64,000 nucleotides of DNA from a marine gamma proteobacterium HTCC2148 (GTDB lineage: Bacteria > Pseudomonadota > Gammaproteobacteria > Pseudomonadales > Halieaceae), in NCBI GenBank assembly GCA_000156295.1, contig DS999236.1:1-64000 (forward strand), written 5' to 3'. A program made the position numbers and the translations under genes. Position 1 is the first letter of the stretch. Every line of letters begins with the position of its first letter. The notes under the pieces are model-generated. The model made no database searches, was not told the origin of the DNA, and saw only the letters and a list, made by a program, of their open reading frames with translations. Positions 1 to 8,193 of this stretch are shown piece by piece.

Positions 1-37
1 CTGCGACCAAGCCGAGAGGCTTAAAGTTTGTTTTCAT
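1..37 (-). CDS. N-terminus of a gene truncated by the window edge
   Basis: Reading leftwards, an ATG at 37 opens a frame beginning MKTNFKPLGLVA and runs off the window. An AGGAG lies about nine bases upstream (near 45-49), within a small AGGAG/CTCCT palindrome. The basic then hydrophobic start could be a signal peptide, but twelve residues are too few to name a family. It is the next gene downstream of the small lipoprotein on the same strand. Confidence 0.45.
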   Translation of the reverse strand, partial: MKTNFKPLGLVA

Positions 38-137
38 GATAGGAGACTCCTAATTTTAGTCTTGTTTCAATCCAATGTTTCAAAGATTGCTAGCGCTATT
101 ATTGCTAGCCGCAGCCAGCTGTCAACTCACAAAACAG

Positions 138-584
138 CTAAAAGTTGTCACCAAACCACCACTCCCCGCCGACCAGAATCCACTGCTCTTGAAGTTCGCG
201 TGGCATAGCGCCTAACTCTTTCGCTACCGCAGAAGTTTGTTTGGTCGGCTTGGACATGACCCGAACCACCACACTCGCTACAGCTGCAGACGGATAGTAA
301 TTAGTTACCTCAACCCCTGTCAACTCCCAGTTCGCTGTATACGAAAACTTTTTGACATACAGGTGCTTAGGGAAAACTTCTCGATAAGCGGGTGAGCTAT
401 ATTCCCAGGCCGCTCCCCAGTCATGGGCAATGCGCGCATGCCAGCGCTCTTCAACACGAATTTCAAGCGCTTTCATCTGCTCTGGGGTTAGCGCTTGTGA
501 ATTTTCGGTCTTGTCCACACAAGCGCAGAGCAGCGCAATAACCATCAATAAAATTACACGTAACATACTGTTTTTGTTAACCAT
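138..584 (-). CDS. Small predicted lipoprotein of unknown function
   Basis: This encodes 148 residues. The N-terminus is a hydrophobic signal with a plausible lipobox ending LCA-C at about residue 22, so the mature protein is probably lipid-anchored. The rest is a compact domain rich in aromatic residues (HARIAHDWGAAWEY near the middle, GGEWWFGDNF at the C-terminus), which resembles the NTF2/SnoaL-like fold; that is an impression of layout, not an established family. A second in-frame ATG at codon 7 (position 566) starts more directly at the hydrophobic segment, and neither start has a strong ribosome-binding site. It lies 235 bases beyond the end of gspD on the same strand, and I see no clear terminator between them. 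Confidence 0.6.
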   Translation of the reverse strand: MVNKNSMLRVILLMVIALLCACVDKTENSQALTPEQMKALEIRVEERWHARIAHDWGAAWEYSSPAYREVFPKHLYVKKFSYTANWELTGVEVTNYYPSAAVASVVVRVMSKPTKQTSAVAKELGAMPRELQEQWILVGGEWWFGDNF

Positions 585-819
585 TTAACGAAATCGGGCG
601 CGATTATACGACAGCAAAGGGTAAAAAGATATGCAATAGCAATGCTCTAGCTCCCAAGGCCTCATCGATACAAATAGCCAGCTCCTGTGTCCTCCGAGAA
701 ACGGGCCAGCAACAGCGAGGCGCGAGTGACCCATTTGTCCCTAGAGCTCATTTTAGGGCTGTGCACGGTTGCGACGGCCCGTTTGTGAAAAATACCAATC
801 CCCATTGATCAACGTCGAA

Positions 820-3024
820 CTAGAAGCTATTTTCGTCGATCAGTTCCAGATTGCGAATCTTCGACCGCATCTCCTCACTCACGCTGCGAAGTTCATCCTC
901 GTTGTACAATGCCCGTGGCGTGATAATCACCAAGAGCTCTGTGCGGTTACTTCTCGCTGAATCAGTACCAAACAGCGAACCTACGATTGGCACACTGTGC
1001 AGCCAGGGCACGCCCTGAGACGCAGTTCCGGAATTCTCACGAATCAACCCCCCCAGGACCACTGACTCGTTGGAGCGCACGGCCACCCGGCTTTCTATAT
1101 TGCGCTCCAGGAATGCCCGCTGCCCTGTAGCGGCATCAATCTCGCCGACGTCGGTAACCGATTGCGCCACGTCCATGGTGATCAGCCCCCCCGCATTGAC
1201 CGAGGGCCTTACGTCCAACTTCACCCCCGTATCCCGATAGGTGATGGACTGGGTTACTCGGTCTGTGTCGTTGGCAAGCGAACCGGTCTGGGAGTCAATA
1301 ATCGGCACCTGCTGCCCAACGTGGATGTAAGCATAGTGGTTGTCTAACACCATCACCGATGGCGTAGAGATAATATTGAGCAGGCTTTCCTCTGCAAGCG
1401 CATTCAGCACGGCGCTGACATTACCAATAGAATTGGTCACTGTGTAGGAAAAGCCAGGCACGATAGACGCTGGTGACTCTGCGCCAGCGATACTAGAAAG
1501 AAAGCCGCTGCCATCGTAATCCGCACCCAGGCTATTGCTGAACGTCCACTCGAGGCCATAGCGGAGTTCATCCGTCAGGCTGACCTCGATAATGCTTGCC
1601 TCAATAATCACCTGGGTTGCCACTACATCCAACTGGTCAAGGGCTGTTTTGATCACCTTATATTGCATAGAAGTGGCATAAATCATCAAAGAATTATTTT
1701 CGTCGTCGGCGACTACTCGCACCTCGGCAGTCTCATCGCCACTGCCCGTGACACCCTCCATATTCACATTCGCAACTGAACTGCCGGTATTGCCCGAAGA
1801 CCTGCCTGACCCCATGCGATTAGAAGACCCACCACGATTAGAAGAACCCATGCCCCTGCTTGATCCAAGCGTCTCCGGCGATAAACCCGGAGCAACACCC
1901 GAAGAGTCCCTATAACCTCCCCGCGATTGTGACCTGCCACTGGACTGCCCACCCGAATAAATGCTGTTGATCAGGTCTGATAACCGACTGGCGGTGGTAT
2001 TTTGCACCGGGTAAACATACAGTCGGCGATCCAGCGCAGAATAATGGGCCTCATCCAGCCGCTCTATCCACTTCTCTACGGTGCCCAGGTAATGTGCCCG
2101 GGGCGTCACTATGAGGATACTGTTGAGCCGATCGACGGGCACAACCCTAATCATATCCTTCATACTGCTCCCGTCCTGAGTTGTGCCCATGATGGCATCC
2201 AGGGCATCTACTACCTCAGCAACCTCACTGTTCTCTAGCGGGAACAAGCCGACCGACATACCTTTAAGCTGATCGACATCAAAGGTCGATACCATGTCCA
2301 GCCAGCCATCTAATTGAGTGCGAGTCCCGGCCAACACCAGCAAGTTACGGCTACTATCAATACGCACAAACGCTGACTCGTCTGCCACAGGCTTGAGAAT
2401 CTCCGCCATATTTTTGGCACTAATAAACTGCAGCGGCACAATGACAGTGGAGTAGCCCGCAATATTATCGCGTGGGTTGGACACACTGGGAGACAACTTG
2501 GTCCCGCGGGCAGATCCAGTGACCAAATATCGACCATCGCTCCCGCGAATCATGATCGTGTTATTCGCTTTTAGCAGCGACTCCAGCACGCCAAGTAGCT
2601 GATCTCTCGGTATAGGGGTCCTGGTACGCAAAGTGACCTGCCCCTGGATAGGGTGATCGACCACATAGTCCAGCTCCAGAATATCCCCCATGATGGCATG
2701 GGTCACCTCGCTCAGCGGCGCCTGTTCAAAATTCAGACTAACGTCGTCTCCGAGGAAGCGAACAGGTTCTCGCTTTTTGGGCATATTCACATGCCTGTCA
2801 GTACCCTGATAAAGAACAGCTTCCCTGGAGCCTTCTTCTTTCTTGCTGACGGCCAGATCTGTTGCACTAGTTGATAGCGAGGCCTGCTCGGCCGCGGATT
2901 CGACCGAATCAACTCCTGCAGTTGAGTCCTTTCCAACTGGCGTGGTGCAACTGACCAGCAAGAAAACCGCCAAGAGTGTCGCCGTAGTTCGCAAAATATT
3001 CATTCCATTTGGCCTGTTAGTCAT
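820..3024 (-). CDS. gspD: Type II secretion system secretin GspD (lipoprotein type)
   Basis: GspD forms the outer-membrane channel of the type II secretion system. The 734-residue product has a signal sequence ending in a lipobox (LLVSC), as in self-piloting XpsD-type secretins. N0 to N3 domains follow; a low-complexity Gly/Ser/Arg/Asn linker (about residues 365-420) sits in the N3 region. The C-terminal secretin domain has the conserved VPIVGSLFG motif and ends LVIITPRAL. It is the last gene of the gsp operon, 16 bases after the gspC-like gene; the E-to-N-then-D order matches Xanthomonas xps. An alternative ATG seven codons in (3003) has a better-placed AGG and leaves a normal-length signal, so the true start is uncertain between the two. 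Confidence 0.95.
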   Translation of the reverse strand: MTNRPNGMNILRTTATLLAVFLLVSCTTPVGKDSTAGVDSVESAAEQASLSTSATDLAVSKKEEGSREAVLYQGTDRHVNMPKKREPVRFLGDDVSLNFEQAPLSEVTHAIMGDILELDYVVDHPIQGQVTLRTRTPIPRDQLLGVLESLLKANNTIMIRGSDGRYLVTGSARGTKLSPSVSNPRDNIAGYSTVIVPLQFISAKNMAEILKPVADESAFVRIDSSRNLLVLAGTRTQLDGWLDMVSTFDVDQLKGMSVGLFPLENSEVAEVVDALDAIMGTTQDGSSMKDMIRVVPVDRLNSILIVTPRAHYLGTVEKWIERLDEAHYSALDRRLYVYPVQNTTASRLSDLINSIYSGGQSSGRSQSRGGYRDSSGVAPGLSPETLGSSRGMGSSNRGGSSNRMGSGRSSGNTGSSVANVNMEGVTGSGDETAEVRVVADDENNSLMIYATSMQYKVIKTALDQLDVVATQVIIEASIIEVSLTDELRYGLEWTFSNSLGADYDGSGFLSSIAGAESPASIVPGFSYTVTNSIGNVSAVLNALAEESLLNIISTPSVMVLDNHYAYIHVGQQVPIIDSQTGSLANDTDRVTQSITYRDTGVKLDVRPSVNAGGLITMDVAQSVTDVGEIDAATGQRAFLERNIESRVAVRSNESVVLGGLIRENSGTASQGVPWLHSVPIVGSLFGTDSARSNRTELLVIITPRALYNEDELRSVSEEMRSKIRNLELIDENSF

Positions 3025-3040
3025 TCTTTGTTTAATTCAG

Positions 3041-3715
3041 TCATCTGCGATCACCGCCACCGAGTCGCAGGCGGTCGGGTGCTTCAGTTTTATTTTTAAA
3101 CTTGTTTTCCGCACCCTGGCTTTCCCGGCTATCCGACGCCTGGCCATCGCGCTGCACTTGCCCTTCCACGGCTTGCGCTTGCGAAATCTCGACGATACTG
3201 AGCGCCAGAGTTACTTGCTGATCGCCACTGCTAAAACTGGCAGAAAATGCCTCCACCGACTGTAACGTCCAACCGTCCAACTTCTCTCCGACCGCCAGCC
3301 TGCGTTTCTTACCCTTGGAAATGACGATAACGCCTCCCGTATCACCTCCACCAAAAACGCCAGCCAACTTTACGTTTTTAATCTTACCCGGCTTGGCCGC
3401 GTTCGCCTCTTTGGGTTCAGGCTCAGGTTTTACTGGCTCCAAAACTACTGGCGCCCTGCTTGCCCAAAATAATGGACGCTGCCTGATCTGTGCGCGCTGC
3501 TCTGGGCTAACCACAGAGAGTCCCTGAACATTTGCCACCTGCAATGAGTCGCGCATAGGCCTGACTGGATCAGGTATTGGGGGGAACAGTGCCCGATAAC
3601 TGCCCCACCCAAACTGCAGCAACAGCAACACCAACAGTACCAACACAATCAGCTCCACTCTACGCTCTGTCCTGAGAGGGTCAGACAACCCCTGATAGCG
3701 GGCAAAAAAAGTCAT
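3041..3715 (-). CDS. gspC: Type II secretion inner-membrane protein GspC (XpsN-like)
   Basis: This 224-residue protein has a short cytoplasmic N-terminus, one membrane helix (about residues 22-40, very Leu/Val rich) and a proline/glutamate-rich periplasmic linker. It ends in a homology-region-like domain (KNVKLAGVFGGG, then LAVGEKLDGWTLQSV) typical of GspC proteins. GspC links the inner-membrane platform to the secretin and helps recruit substrate. The position between gspM and gspD is where Xanthomonas has xpsN, so it may be called N in that scheme. There is no PDZ or coiled-coil C-terminus, as in short GspC forms. Its start overlaps the end of gspM by four bases, implying translational coupling. 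Confidence 0.8.
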   Translation of the reverse strand: MTFFARYQGLSDPLRTERRVELIVLVLLVLLLLQFGWGSYRALFPPIPDPVRPMRDSLQVANVQGLSVVSPEQRAQIRQRPLFWASRAPVVLEPVKPEPEPKEANAAKPGKIKNVKLAGVFGGGDTGGVIVISKGKKRRLAVGEKLDGWTLQSVEAFSASFSSGDQQVTLALSIVEISQAQAVEGQVQRDGQASDSRESQGAENKFKNKTEAPDRLRLGGGDRR

Positions 3716-4290
3716 CTCAGCGACCTCAGCGAGAGCAAACGGAGCGATACAGTCGCCTCTTGTTTCTCAACTTTAGCCGCTGCGCCGCGCGTGCTGCGCT
3801 GACGCGTGGGCCAAACATCCAGCCCTTCCACAATAATCAATGGGGTAAAATCCGCCATTGCTGCCAGGGTTCGGTCCAGCGCATCTATATCGCCAGCAAC
3901 GGTCAATTTCACCCCAATATAATCAAAGCTCTCTTCTTCTCGAACCGGTAACACCTGGCTATTGCTGACCGTGAGCCCTGCGTCGGCCATCAATTGACGA
4001 ACGTCTGACTGCATGGATGCAGCAATCGACGCTCTTTCAGCAGTGAAAGGGTACGCTAATCTAGCGGTGGTTTGCTGGACAACACCGGAAGAATCTCGCA
4101 ATTGACCCTCCACCTCTTGCAAACCCTGTAAGCGTGCTATTCGTTGAGGCAGACGCTCCATGTCACGCGCATACTCCGCCCTCAAACCATAGGCACCAAA
4201 CAGCAAGTTCAAGTACATCAGCAGGGGCAACAGTAGGGTCAGGGAGCAAATCAAGGCGCTGCGCTGGTGAGTTTTTATCCAGGCAATCAA
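3712..4290 (-). CDS. gspM: Type II secretion system protein GspM
   Basis: This 192-residue protein has a cytoplasmic N-terminus, a single membrane helix at about residues 13-35 (LICSLTLLLPLLMYLNLLFG), a coiled-coil stretch (MERLPQRIARLQGLQEVEGQL) and a ferredoxin-like periplasmic domain. This is the bitopic GspM architecture, which partners GspL in the inner-membrane assembly platform. It overlaps gspL upstream and gspC downstream by four bases each. The assignment rests on topology and operon position because GspM sequences diverge strongly. Confidence 0.8.
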   Translation of the reverse strand: MIAWIKTHQRSALICSLTLLLPLLMYLNLLFGAYGLRAEYARDMERLPQRIARLQGLQEVEGQLRDSSGVVQQTTARLAYPFTAERASIAASMQSDVRQLMADAGLTVSNSQVLPVREEESFDYIGVKLTVAGDIDALDRTLAAMADFTPLIIVEGLDVWPTRQRSTRGAAAKVEKQEATVSLRLLSLRSLR

Positions 4291-5300
4291 GACTCGACTC
4301 CCCTTACCCGAACTTTAAGGTGAAATTGCTCCACTCCTGTACCTGGGATCTTTCGGATTGGGCTCGCCGCAGTCACTTCACGATAATCTGCTTGCTCGGT
4401 AAGCAGTTCCATAATGGCTGAAGCATCGACCGCTCTTCCTCGCACATCAATTTCAAGGCCATTGATCGCCAAACGCTCGACAAAGGCATCATCGCCCAAT
4501 AGCTCAGTCAGCCTGCCAAGATGAAAATGTGCGCTGGGATAGTTAGCGGTAATTTGATTAACAGCGGCAATAGTTTCATTGGCAGCGCTCACAGCAGAGC
4601 GCATCTGGGTTGCATCCGCAGCCTCTCGCTGAGTTTCTGCAGAGACGCTTTCCAGATGGTCATACTCCAGCTTTTTCAAACCTGCTGCCACGCCGGCCGT
4701 CAACAGCAGGATTAAGCCAGCGGCGCCCACCATCACGCCCACCTTAAGCAAGCGACGCCGATAAAGCTGTTCGCGCTGGCTTTCGCCAAAGCCATTAATG
4801 ACTGCCATTTGCCCGGCGACATCGACCCAGACTTCCTGGGCATTAGCATCGTGACCGCCATACTGCTGAGATATGTAGGTCATGGACGCGCTGAGTGAGA
4901 CGATAACCAGCGTCAGATAAATATAATTTTCGTCGCGACGGTTTAGCACCCAACCCGCTCCCGTATCTTCCGTCGAGAATGGACTATTGGCGTTGACCTC
5001 TAAAGCGAGTACCGCATCAAGGTCAGCCTCAACAGCCAGAGGCAGTCGCAGATTGCGGGACAATGCCAAATCGTCATCGAGCAGAATCGCGCTGCATCTC
5101 GCCTCTGATAACCCAGAGGGCAGGCCCGCCTGATAGACTGTTGCAGCAGCAGGTGAACGCAAGCTTACGGGTTCATCCAGACGCGTGCGCACGGGCGAGT
5201 CATAAGCCCAAAGAAGCTCCCGCCAGGCAGCCATAAAGTGCCTGCCCAATTGGCGCATGTCATAGCCAAAGAGTTCCCAGTTCTGGCTGGATTCAAACAT
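4287..5300 (-). CDS. gspL: Type II secretion system protein GspL
   Basis: GspL anchors the GspE ATPase at the inner membrane. This version has 337 residues. It has a cytoplasmic N-terminal region of about 180 residues, a membrane helix around residues 186-208 (VGVMVGAAGLILLLTAGVAAG) and a periplasmic coiled coil (LEYDHLESVSAETQREAADA). A small C-terminal ferredoxin-like domain follows. The cytoplasmic part is shorter than in many GspL proteins. It sits between gspK (19 bases upstream) and gspM (four-base overlap). The RBS-like GGGAAA lies just before the ATG at 5300. Confidence 0.85.
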   Translation of the reverse strand: MFESSQNWELFGYDMRQLGRHFMAAWRELLWAYDSPVRTRLDEPVSLRSPAAATVYQAGLPSGLSEARCSAILLDDDLALSRNLRLPLAVEADLDAVLALEVNANSPFSTEDTGAGWVLNRRDENYIYLTLVIVSLSASMTYISQQYGGHDANAQEVWVDVAGQMAVINGFGESQREQLYRRRLLKVGVMVGAAGLILLLTAGVAAGLKKLEYDHLESVSAETQREAADATQMRSAVSAANETIAAVNQITANYPSAHFHLGRLTELLGDDAFVERLAINGLEIDVRGRAVDASAIMELLTEQADYREVTAASPIRKIPGTGVEQFHLKVRVRGVES

Positions 5301-5319
5301 TTCCCGCTCTCATTCTCAT

Positions 5320-6162
5320 TTACCCCTGCACGACCCTGGGCGCTTCCGTGCGAACGGCGCGCCATGGCAGACCGTATTGCCCACGGTCCGCGCTCAACCA
5401 ACGCCGACGCAGCCAGGTGCGCCCGCCGTATTGCACATATGCATCCGCCCGAAAGACGCCACTGTTCCCGCCTCCTCTTTCAGAGCTGCCGCTACTATCG
5501 CCTCTCGCACTGGCAGCTCTGCGCTTACCTGCTTGCTCCGCTTTTGCCGGGTCCAGAGATTTCAGCACGGACATCATCGCCGCCGGGGACGCACTCCAAT
5601 CGGTAGATGAGCTAGCCCAACTACCCGCTTTTGCATAGTCCCTAATCCCATCCAGCAATGAGCGAGAAACTCCTTCCACGCGCAACATATCCTCGAGAGA
5701 GTGAAATTTATTCACCGGCCCTGTTCGCCTGCTTTTTCTGTTAGTTTGCCCTTTTCCGGACCGCCACTTTACCACACTCTCTGCCACGTATTGAGCTTCG
5801 CCGGGGTCCAAACCACCCGCCACGCTAAACAGCACAGCAAGCACCTCTTTGGGAGCGCTACTAACGTCGATAAAGCCAGAGGCGGGATAGAGCCGAACCA
5901 CAACGTCAACCTCGCCGAGCTGATGAATCGTCTCCGAGACCTGAGGCCCCTGGCCCGCAGATGCATACCCAGACCTTCGCTGAATCATCGCCAGTTGAAT
6001 AGCGCCGTCTCCTGCAGCAACAGCCTTAGCCTTGGCCAAGTGTATTTGGGTAACCTTGGTATCCACCTGCGCGCTGGCAACAATGCCCGCAACGAGCAAT
6101 GACATCCCTGCCACAAACCAAATGACCAGTGCCAAGGCGACACCTCTCTGTTGCCCGATCAT
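5320..6162 (-). CDS. gspK: Type II secretion minor pseudopilin GspK
   Basis: GspK is the large minor pseudopilin that caps the pseudopilus tip with GspI and GspJ. I place the start at 6162 (MIGQQRGVALALV), giving about 280 residues. This ATG overlaps the gspJ stop as ATGA, and the class III signal/hydrophobic helix follows at once. The open frame extends further upstream, but only inside gspJ. The helix-hairpin-helix-like insert (DVSSAPKEVLAVLFSVAGGL and SLEDMLRVEGVSRSLL) is the usual GspK alpha domain. The C-terminus is Arg/Ser/Gly rich and then returns to a beta segment. Confidence 0.9.
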   Translation of the reverse strand: MIGQQRGVALALVIWFVAGMSLLVAGIVASAQVDTKVTQIHLAKAKAVAAGDGAIQLAMIQRRSGYASAGQGPQVSETIHQLGEVDVVVRLYPASGFIDVSSAPKEVLAVLFSVAGGLDPGEAQYVAESVVKWRSGKGQTNRKSRRTGPVNKFHSLEDMLRVEGVSRSLLDGIRDYAKAGSWASSSTDWSASPAAMMSVLKSLDPAKAEQAGKRRAASARGDSSGSSERGGGNSGVFRADAYVQYGGRTWLRRRWLSADRGQYGLPWRAVRTEAPRVVQG

Positions 6163-6767
6163 TTTTGCACCTGCATTATCAAGTCTGGCCAGTAGCGACC
6201 AGATGCCTTGATCTGCAGCCGCACCAGCGCAGGAGCAATGGAAGTATCCTCCCAATTGTTAATCCAGTCCTTGTGATACTCGGGTCGCATAAAAGCAGAA
6301 AACTCTTCTAAATTATCAACCAGTGTTCTGGAAGGTGCGCCCCTCCATTTACTATCCTTCGGTGCGGTGGCGTCCGGCTCTAACCATCTCAGTACAAGTT
6401 GATCGCCCTCTGCACCAATTCGCACGACATAAGTTCCTCCATAGGATTCCCCGAACAAGAGGCTGGTTTTCCACTCAAGGAACCCATTGCCGGAGCGAAA
6501 ATACGATGCCGCACGACTGCCTCCGCCTAATGTCAAGCCACCCGAACCGCTGCCGATGACAGCAGACTCCATCAGATCGCGAAGAAAGGCGCTGACAGTG
6601 CGAACCTCATCCGCTCGCTGCGTCACCCGCTCAAGTGAGACCTGGGTATTACCGAGCGTTCGCAGGCCAGTTACAGTTCCAAGCAACACCAAAGACAAAA
6701 TTGCCAGTGAGACCACGACTTCGATCAGGGTAAAGCCCCGCGACGCGCTATCTCGTTTCACGGCCAT
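6159..6767 (-). CDS. gspJ: Type II secretion minor pseudopilin GspJ
   Basis: The product of about 202 residues begins MAVKRDSASRGFTLIEVVV, a type IV prepilin leader with cleavage after Gly and Glu at mature position 5. This start at 6767 is chosen over the far longer open frame because everything upstream is inside gspI. GspJ is a minor pseudopilin that forms the tip complex with GspI and GspK in the periplasm. The C-terminal part (ALVRLQIKASGRYWPDLIMQVQK) is typical of the family. It overlaps gspI by 20 bases and gspK by four. Confidence 0.9.
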   Translation of the reverse strand: MAVKRDSASRGFTLIEVVVSLAILSLVLLGTVTGLRTLGNTQVSLERVTQRADEVRTVSAFLRDLMESAVIGSGSGGLTLGGGSRAASYFRSGNGFLEWKTSLLFGESYGGTYVVRIGAEGDQLVLRWLEPDATAPKDSKWRGAPSRTLVDNLEEFSAFMRPEYHKDWINNWEDTSIAPALVRLQIKASGRYWPDLIMQVQK

Positions 6768-7143
6768 AACCTGGCACCACCGAGTTGAGTACAATTTCGC
6801 GGCGCTTACGACCATCAAACCAGGCGACCCCGACCTCAATGGCATAAAGCCTGGTGTTTCCCATGCCAGACCGTGCCAAGTCGATCGACTGGGTTTGAAC
6901 GCGCCAATCATAGCCCCCGGGTGTCTCACCCGCTTGCTGTGTGCCGTTTTCCGGCACCACGCCATTGTCTGCCAGTAAAGAGCGAGCCAACTCCACGCCA
7001 TACGCATAACGCTCAGAAGTACGCACGTTGCGAGTAGCGCCACTAGCGGCTTGATACAACGAACCCAAGGCCAGCGCCAAAATAGAGATCGCTACCATCA
7101 TTTCCAGCAGTGAAAAGCCGCGCTGTTGCCTAGTTGACGTCAT
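6748..7143 (-). CDS. gspI: Type II secretion minor pseudopilin GspI
   Basis: This 131-residue prepilin has leader and helix RGFSLLEMMVAISILALALG, so it would be cleaved and N-methylated by the prepilin peptidase GspO/PilD, which is not in this window. GspI nucleates the pseudopilus tip with GspJ and GspK. The domain contains the usual GYDWRVQTQS and YAIEVGVAW segments. It overlaps gspH upstream by 14 bases and gspJ downstream by 20. Confidence 0.9.
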   Translation of the reverse strand: MTSTRQQRGFSLLEMMVAISILALALGSLYQAASGATRNVRTSERYAYGVELARSLLADNGVVPENGTQQAGETPGGYDWRVQTQSIDLARSGMGNTRLYAIEVGVAWFDGRKRREIVLNSVVPGYGRETR

Positions 7144-7609
7144 AGGCTTCCTGACTCACCGATCCCATCAGCCAATCCACAGAGATTCGAACACCCCTGC
7201 CGCGGGGCGATGTGACATCAATATCTCCGCCCGTAGAACCCCCTTCGGGGTAAAATCGAATGACGCCCAGGTTTTGCTGGTTGACTTCACTGGCAGTGGT
7301 GACCGTCATTTCAAAGCCTTTTGGCAGTTGCACCACGTCGTCGTAAAACTGGATTTGTCCTCGTTCAGCATCAAAGCCTACATTCTGCGCTTGTCCTTTA
7401 TCCATGGCCTGGTGTCTTGCCTGCCCAAGAGTGGTGAGCACATCTCTCACGGCCTGGCGGTACTGTATCGATTGATAAAATCGCATGGAACCAGGAACGG
7501 TGACGGCCATTAACAGGCCAACAATGGCAATAGCGACCAGTAACTCAACCATCGTAAAGCCTGGTTGCGGGCGGCGTATTGGCTGTTGCGCGCAGGCAGT
7601 CATCGCCAA
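7130..7609 (-). CDS. gspH: Type II secretion minor pseudopilin GspH
   Basis: This 159-residue prepilin-like protein carries the leader and helix PGFTMVELLVAIAIVGLLMA followed by a small beta-rich domain. It fits GspH, the minor pseudopilin linking the tip complex to the GspG shaft. The ATG at 7609 gives MAMTACAQQP; a second ATG two codons in is equally possible. It lies 38 bases after gspG and overlaps gspI by 14 bases. Confidence 0.9.
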   Translation of the reverse strand: MAMTACAQQPIRRPQPGFTMVELLVAIAIVGLLMAVTVPGSMRFYQSIQYRQAVRDVLTTLGQARHQAMDKGQAQNVGFDAERGQIQFYDDVVQLPKGFEMTVTTASEVNQQNLGVIRFYPEGGSTGGDIDVTSPRGRGVRISVDWLMGSVSQEAYDVN

Positions 7610-7647
7610 CTCAGCGAAACCCTGAAAAAATCGGGCGCAATTTCAGC

Positions 7648-8088
7648 CTACTTCCAGTTACCCACATCGGTGTCTTCCTTTTCACCACCGGGAGAGCCGT
7701 TAGCGCCATAGGTATAAATATCCACCTCAGCATTTTCGCCGGGATACTTGTAGTGGTATTCGCGATTCCAAGGATCCAGGGGGACATCGGCCTTGAGATA
7801 AGGACCATTCCAGCCTGTCGCACTACCGGGTTTACGCGTTAAAGAGGACAAGCCTTCAGAGGTAGACGGGAAACGCCCTACGTCCAATTTATACATTTCC
7901 AGCGCTTGCTCCAGATCTTTAATCTGAATGCCTGCAGTTTTGGTCTTGGCACCTCCCAACTGGTTAAGGACCTGCGGACCGACAAGGCTCATCAGCAAGC
8001 CGAGAATAGCGAGCACTACCAGCAATTCCATCAGGGTGAAGCCGCTTTGCTTGCGGGATAGGCGGTACTGGTTGGTCACTTTTCTCAT
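7648..8088 (-). CDS. gspG: Type II secretion major pseudopilin GspG
   Basis: This 146-residue major pseudopilin has the prepilin cleavage site and helix SGFTLMELLVVLAILGLLMS. The GspG core follows, including TEGLSSL-like and NGPYLKADVPLDPWNREYHY segments and the calcium-loop region near GSPGGEKEDTD. GspG polymerises into the periplasmic pseudopilus that pushes substrates through GspD. It is separated from gspF by 105 bases holding a small hairpin, the largest gap inside the operon. That could help express it above its neighbours. Confidence 0.95.
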   Translation of the reverse strand: MRKVTNQYRLSRKQSGFTLMELLVVLAILGLLMSLVGPQVLNQLGGAKTKTAGIQIKDLEQALEMYKLDVGRFPSTSEGLSSLTRKPGSATGWNGPYLKADVPLDPWNREYHYKYPGENAEVDIYTYGANGSPGGEKEDTDVGNWK

Positions 8089-8155
8089 TCGTAGGTCCTC
8101 AATGGGGCAGCGTCTTTATGCCCATAAACTTTAATTTCTGTGCTTTGCTGGCTTC

Positions 8156-8175
8156 CGCTTGTGCAAAAACAAGCG
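8156..8175 (-). promoter_or_regulatory. Hairpin in the gspF-gspG gap
   Basis: In the 105-base gap, a 6-bp stem (CGCTTG paired with CAAGCG) encloses an 8-base loop. No T-run follows in the direction of transcription, so it does not look like a full terminator. It may be an mRNA processing or stability element giving high pseudopilin expression; this is inference from position. Confidence 0.25.
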
Positions 8176-8193
8176 CCGGCTTTTTGCCATGCC

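Noticed and set aside
2843-3265. 140-residue plus-strand frame over the gspD/gspC junction
   Set aside because: Antisense shadow of two well-supported genes; no start signals or family motifs.
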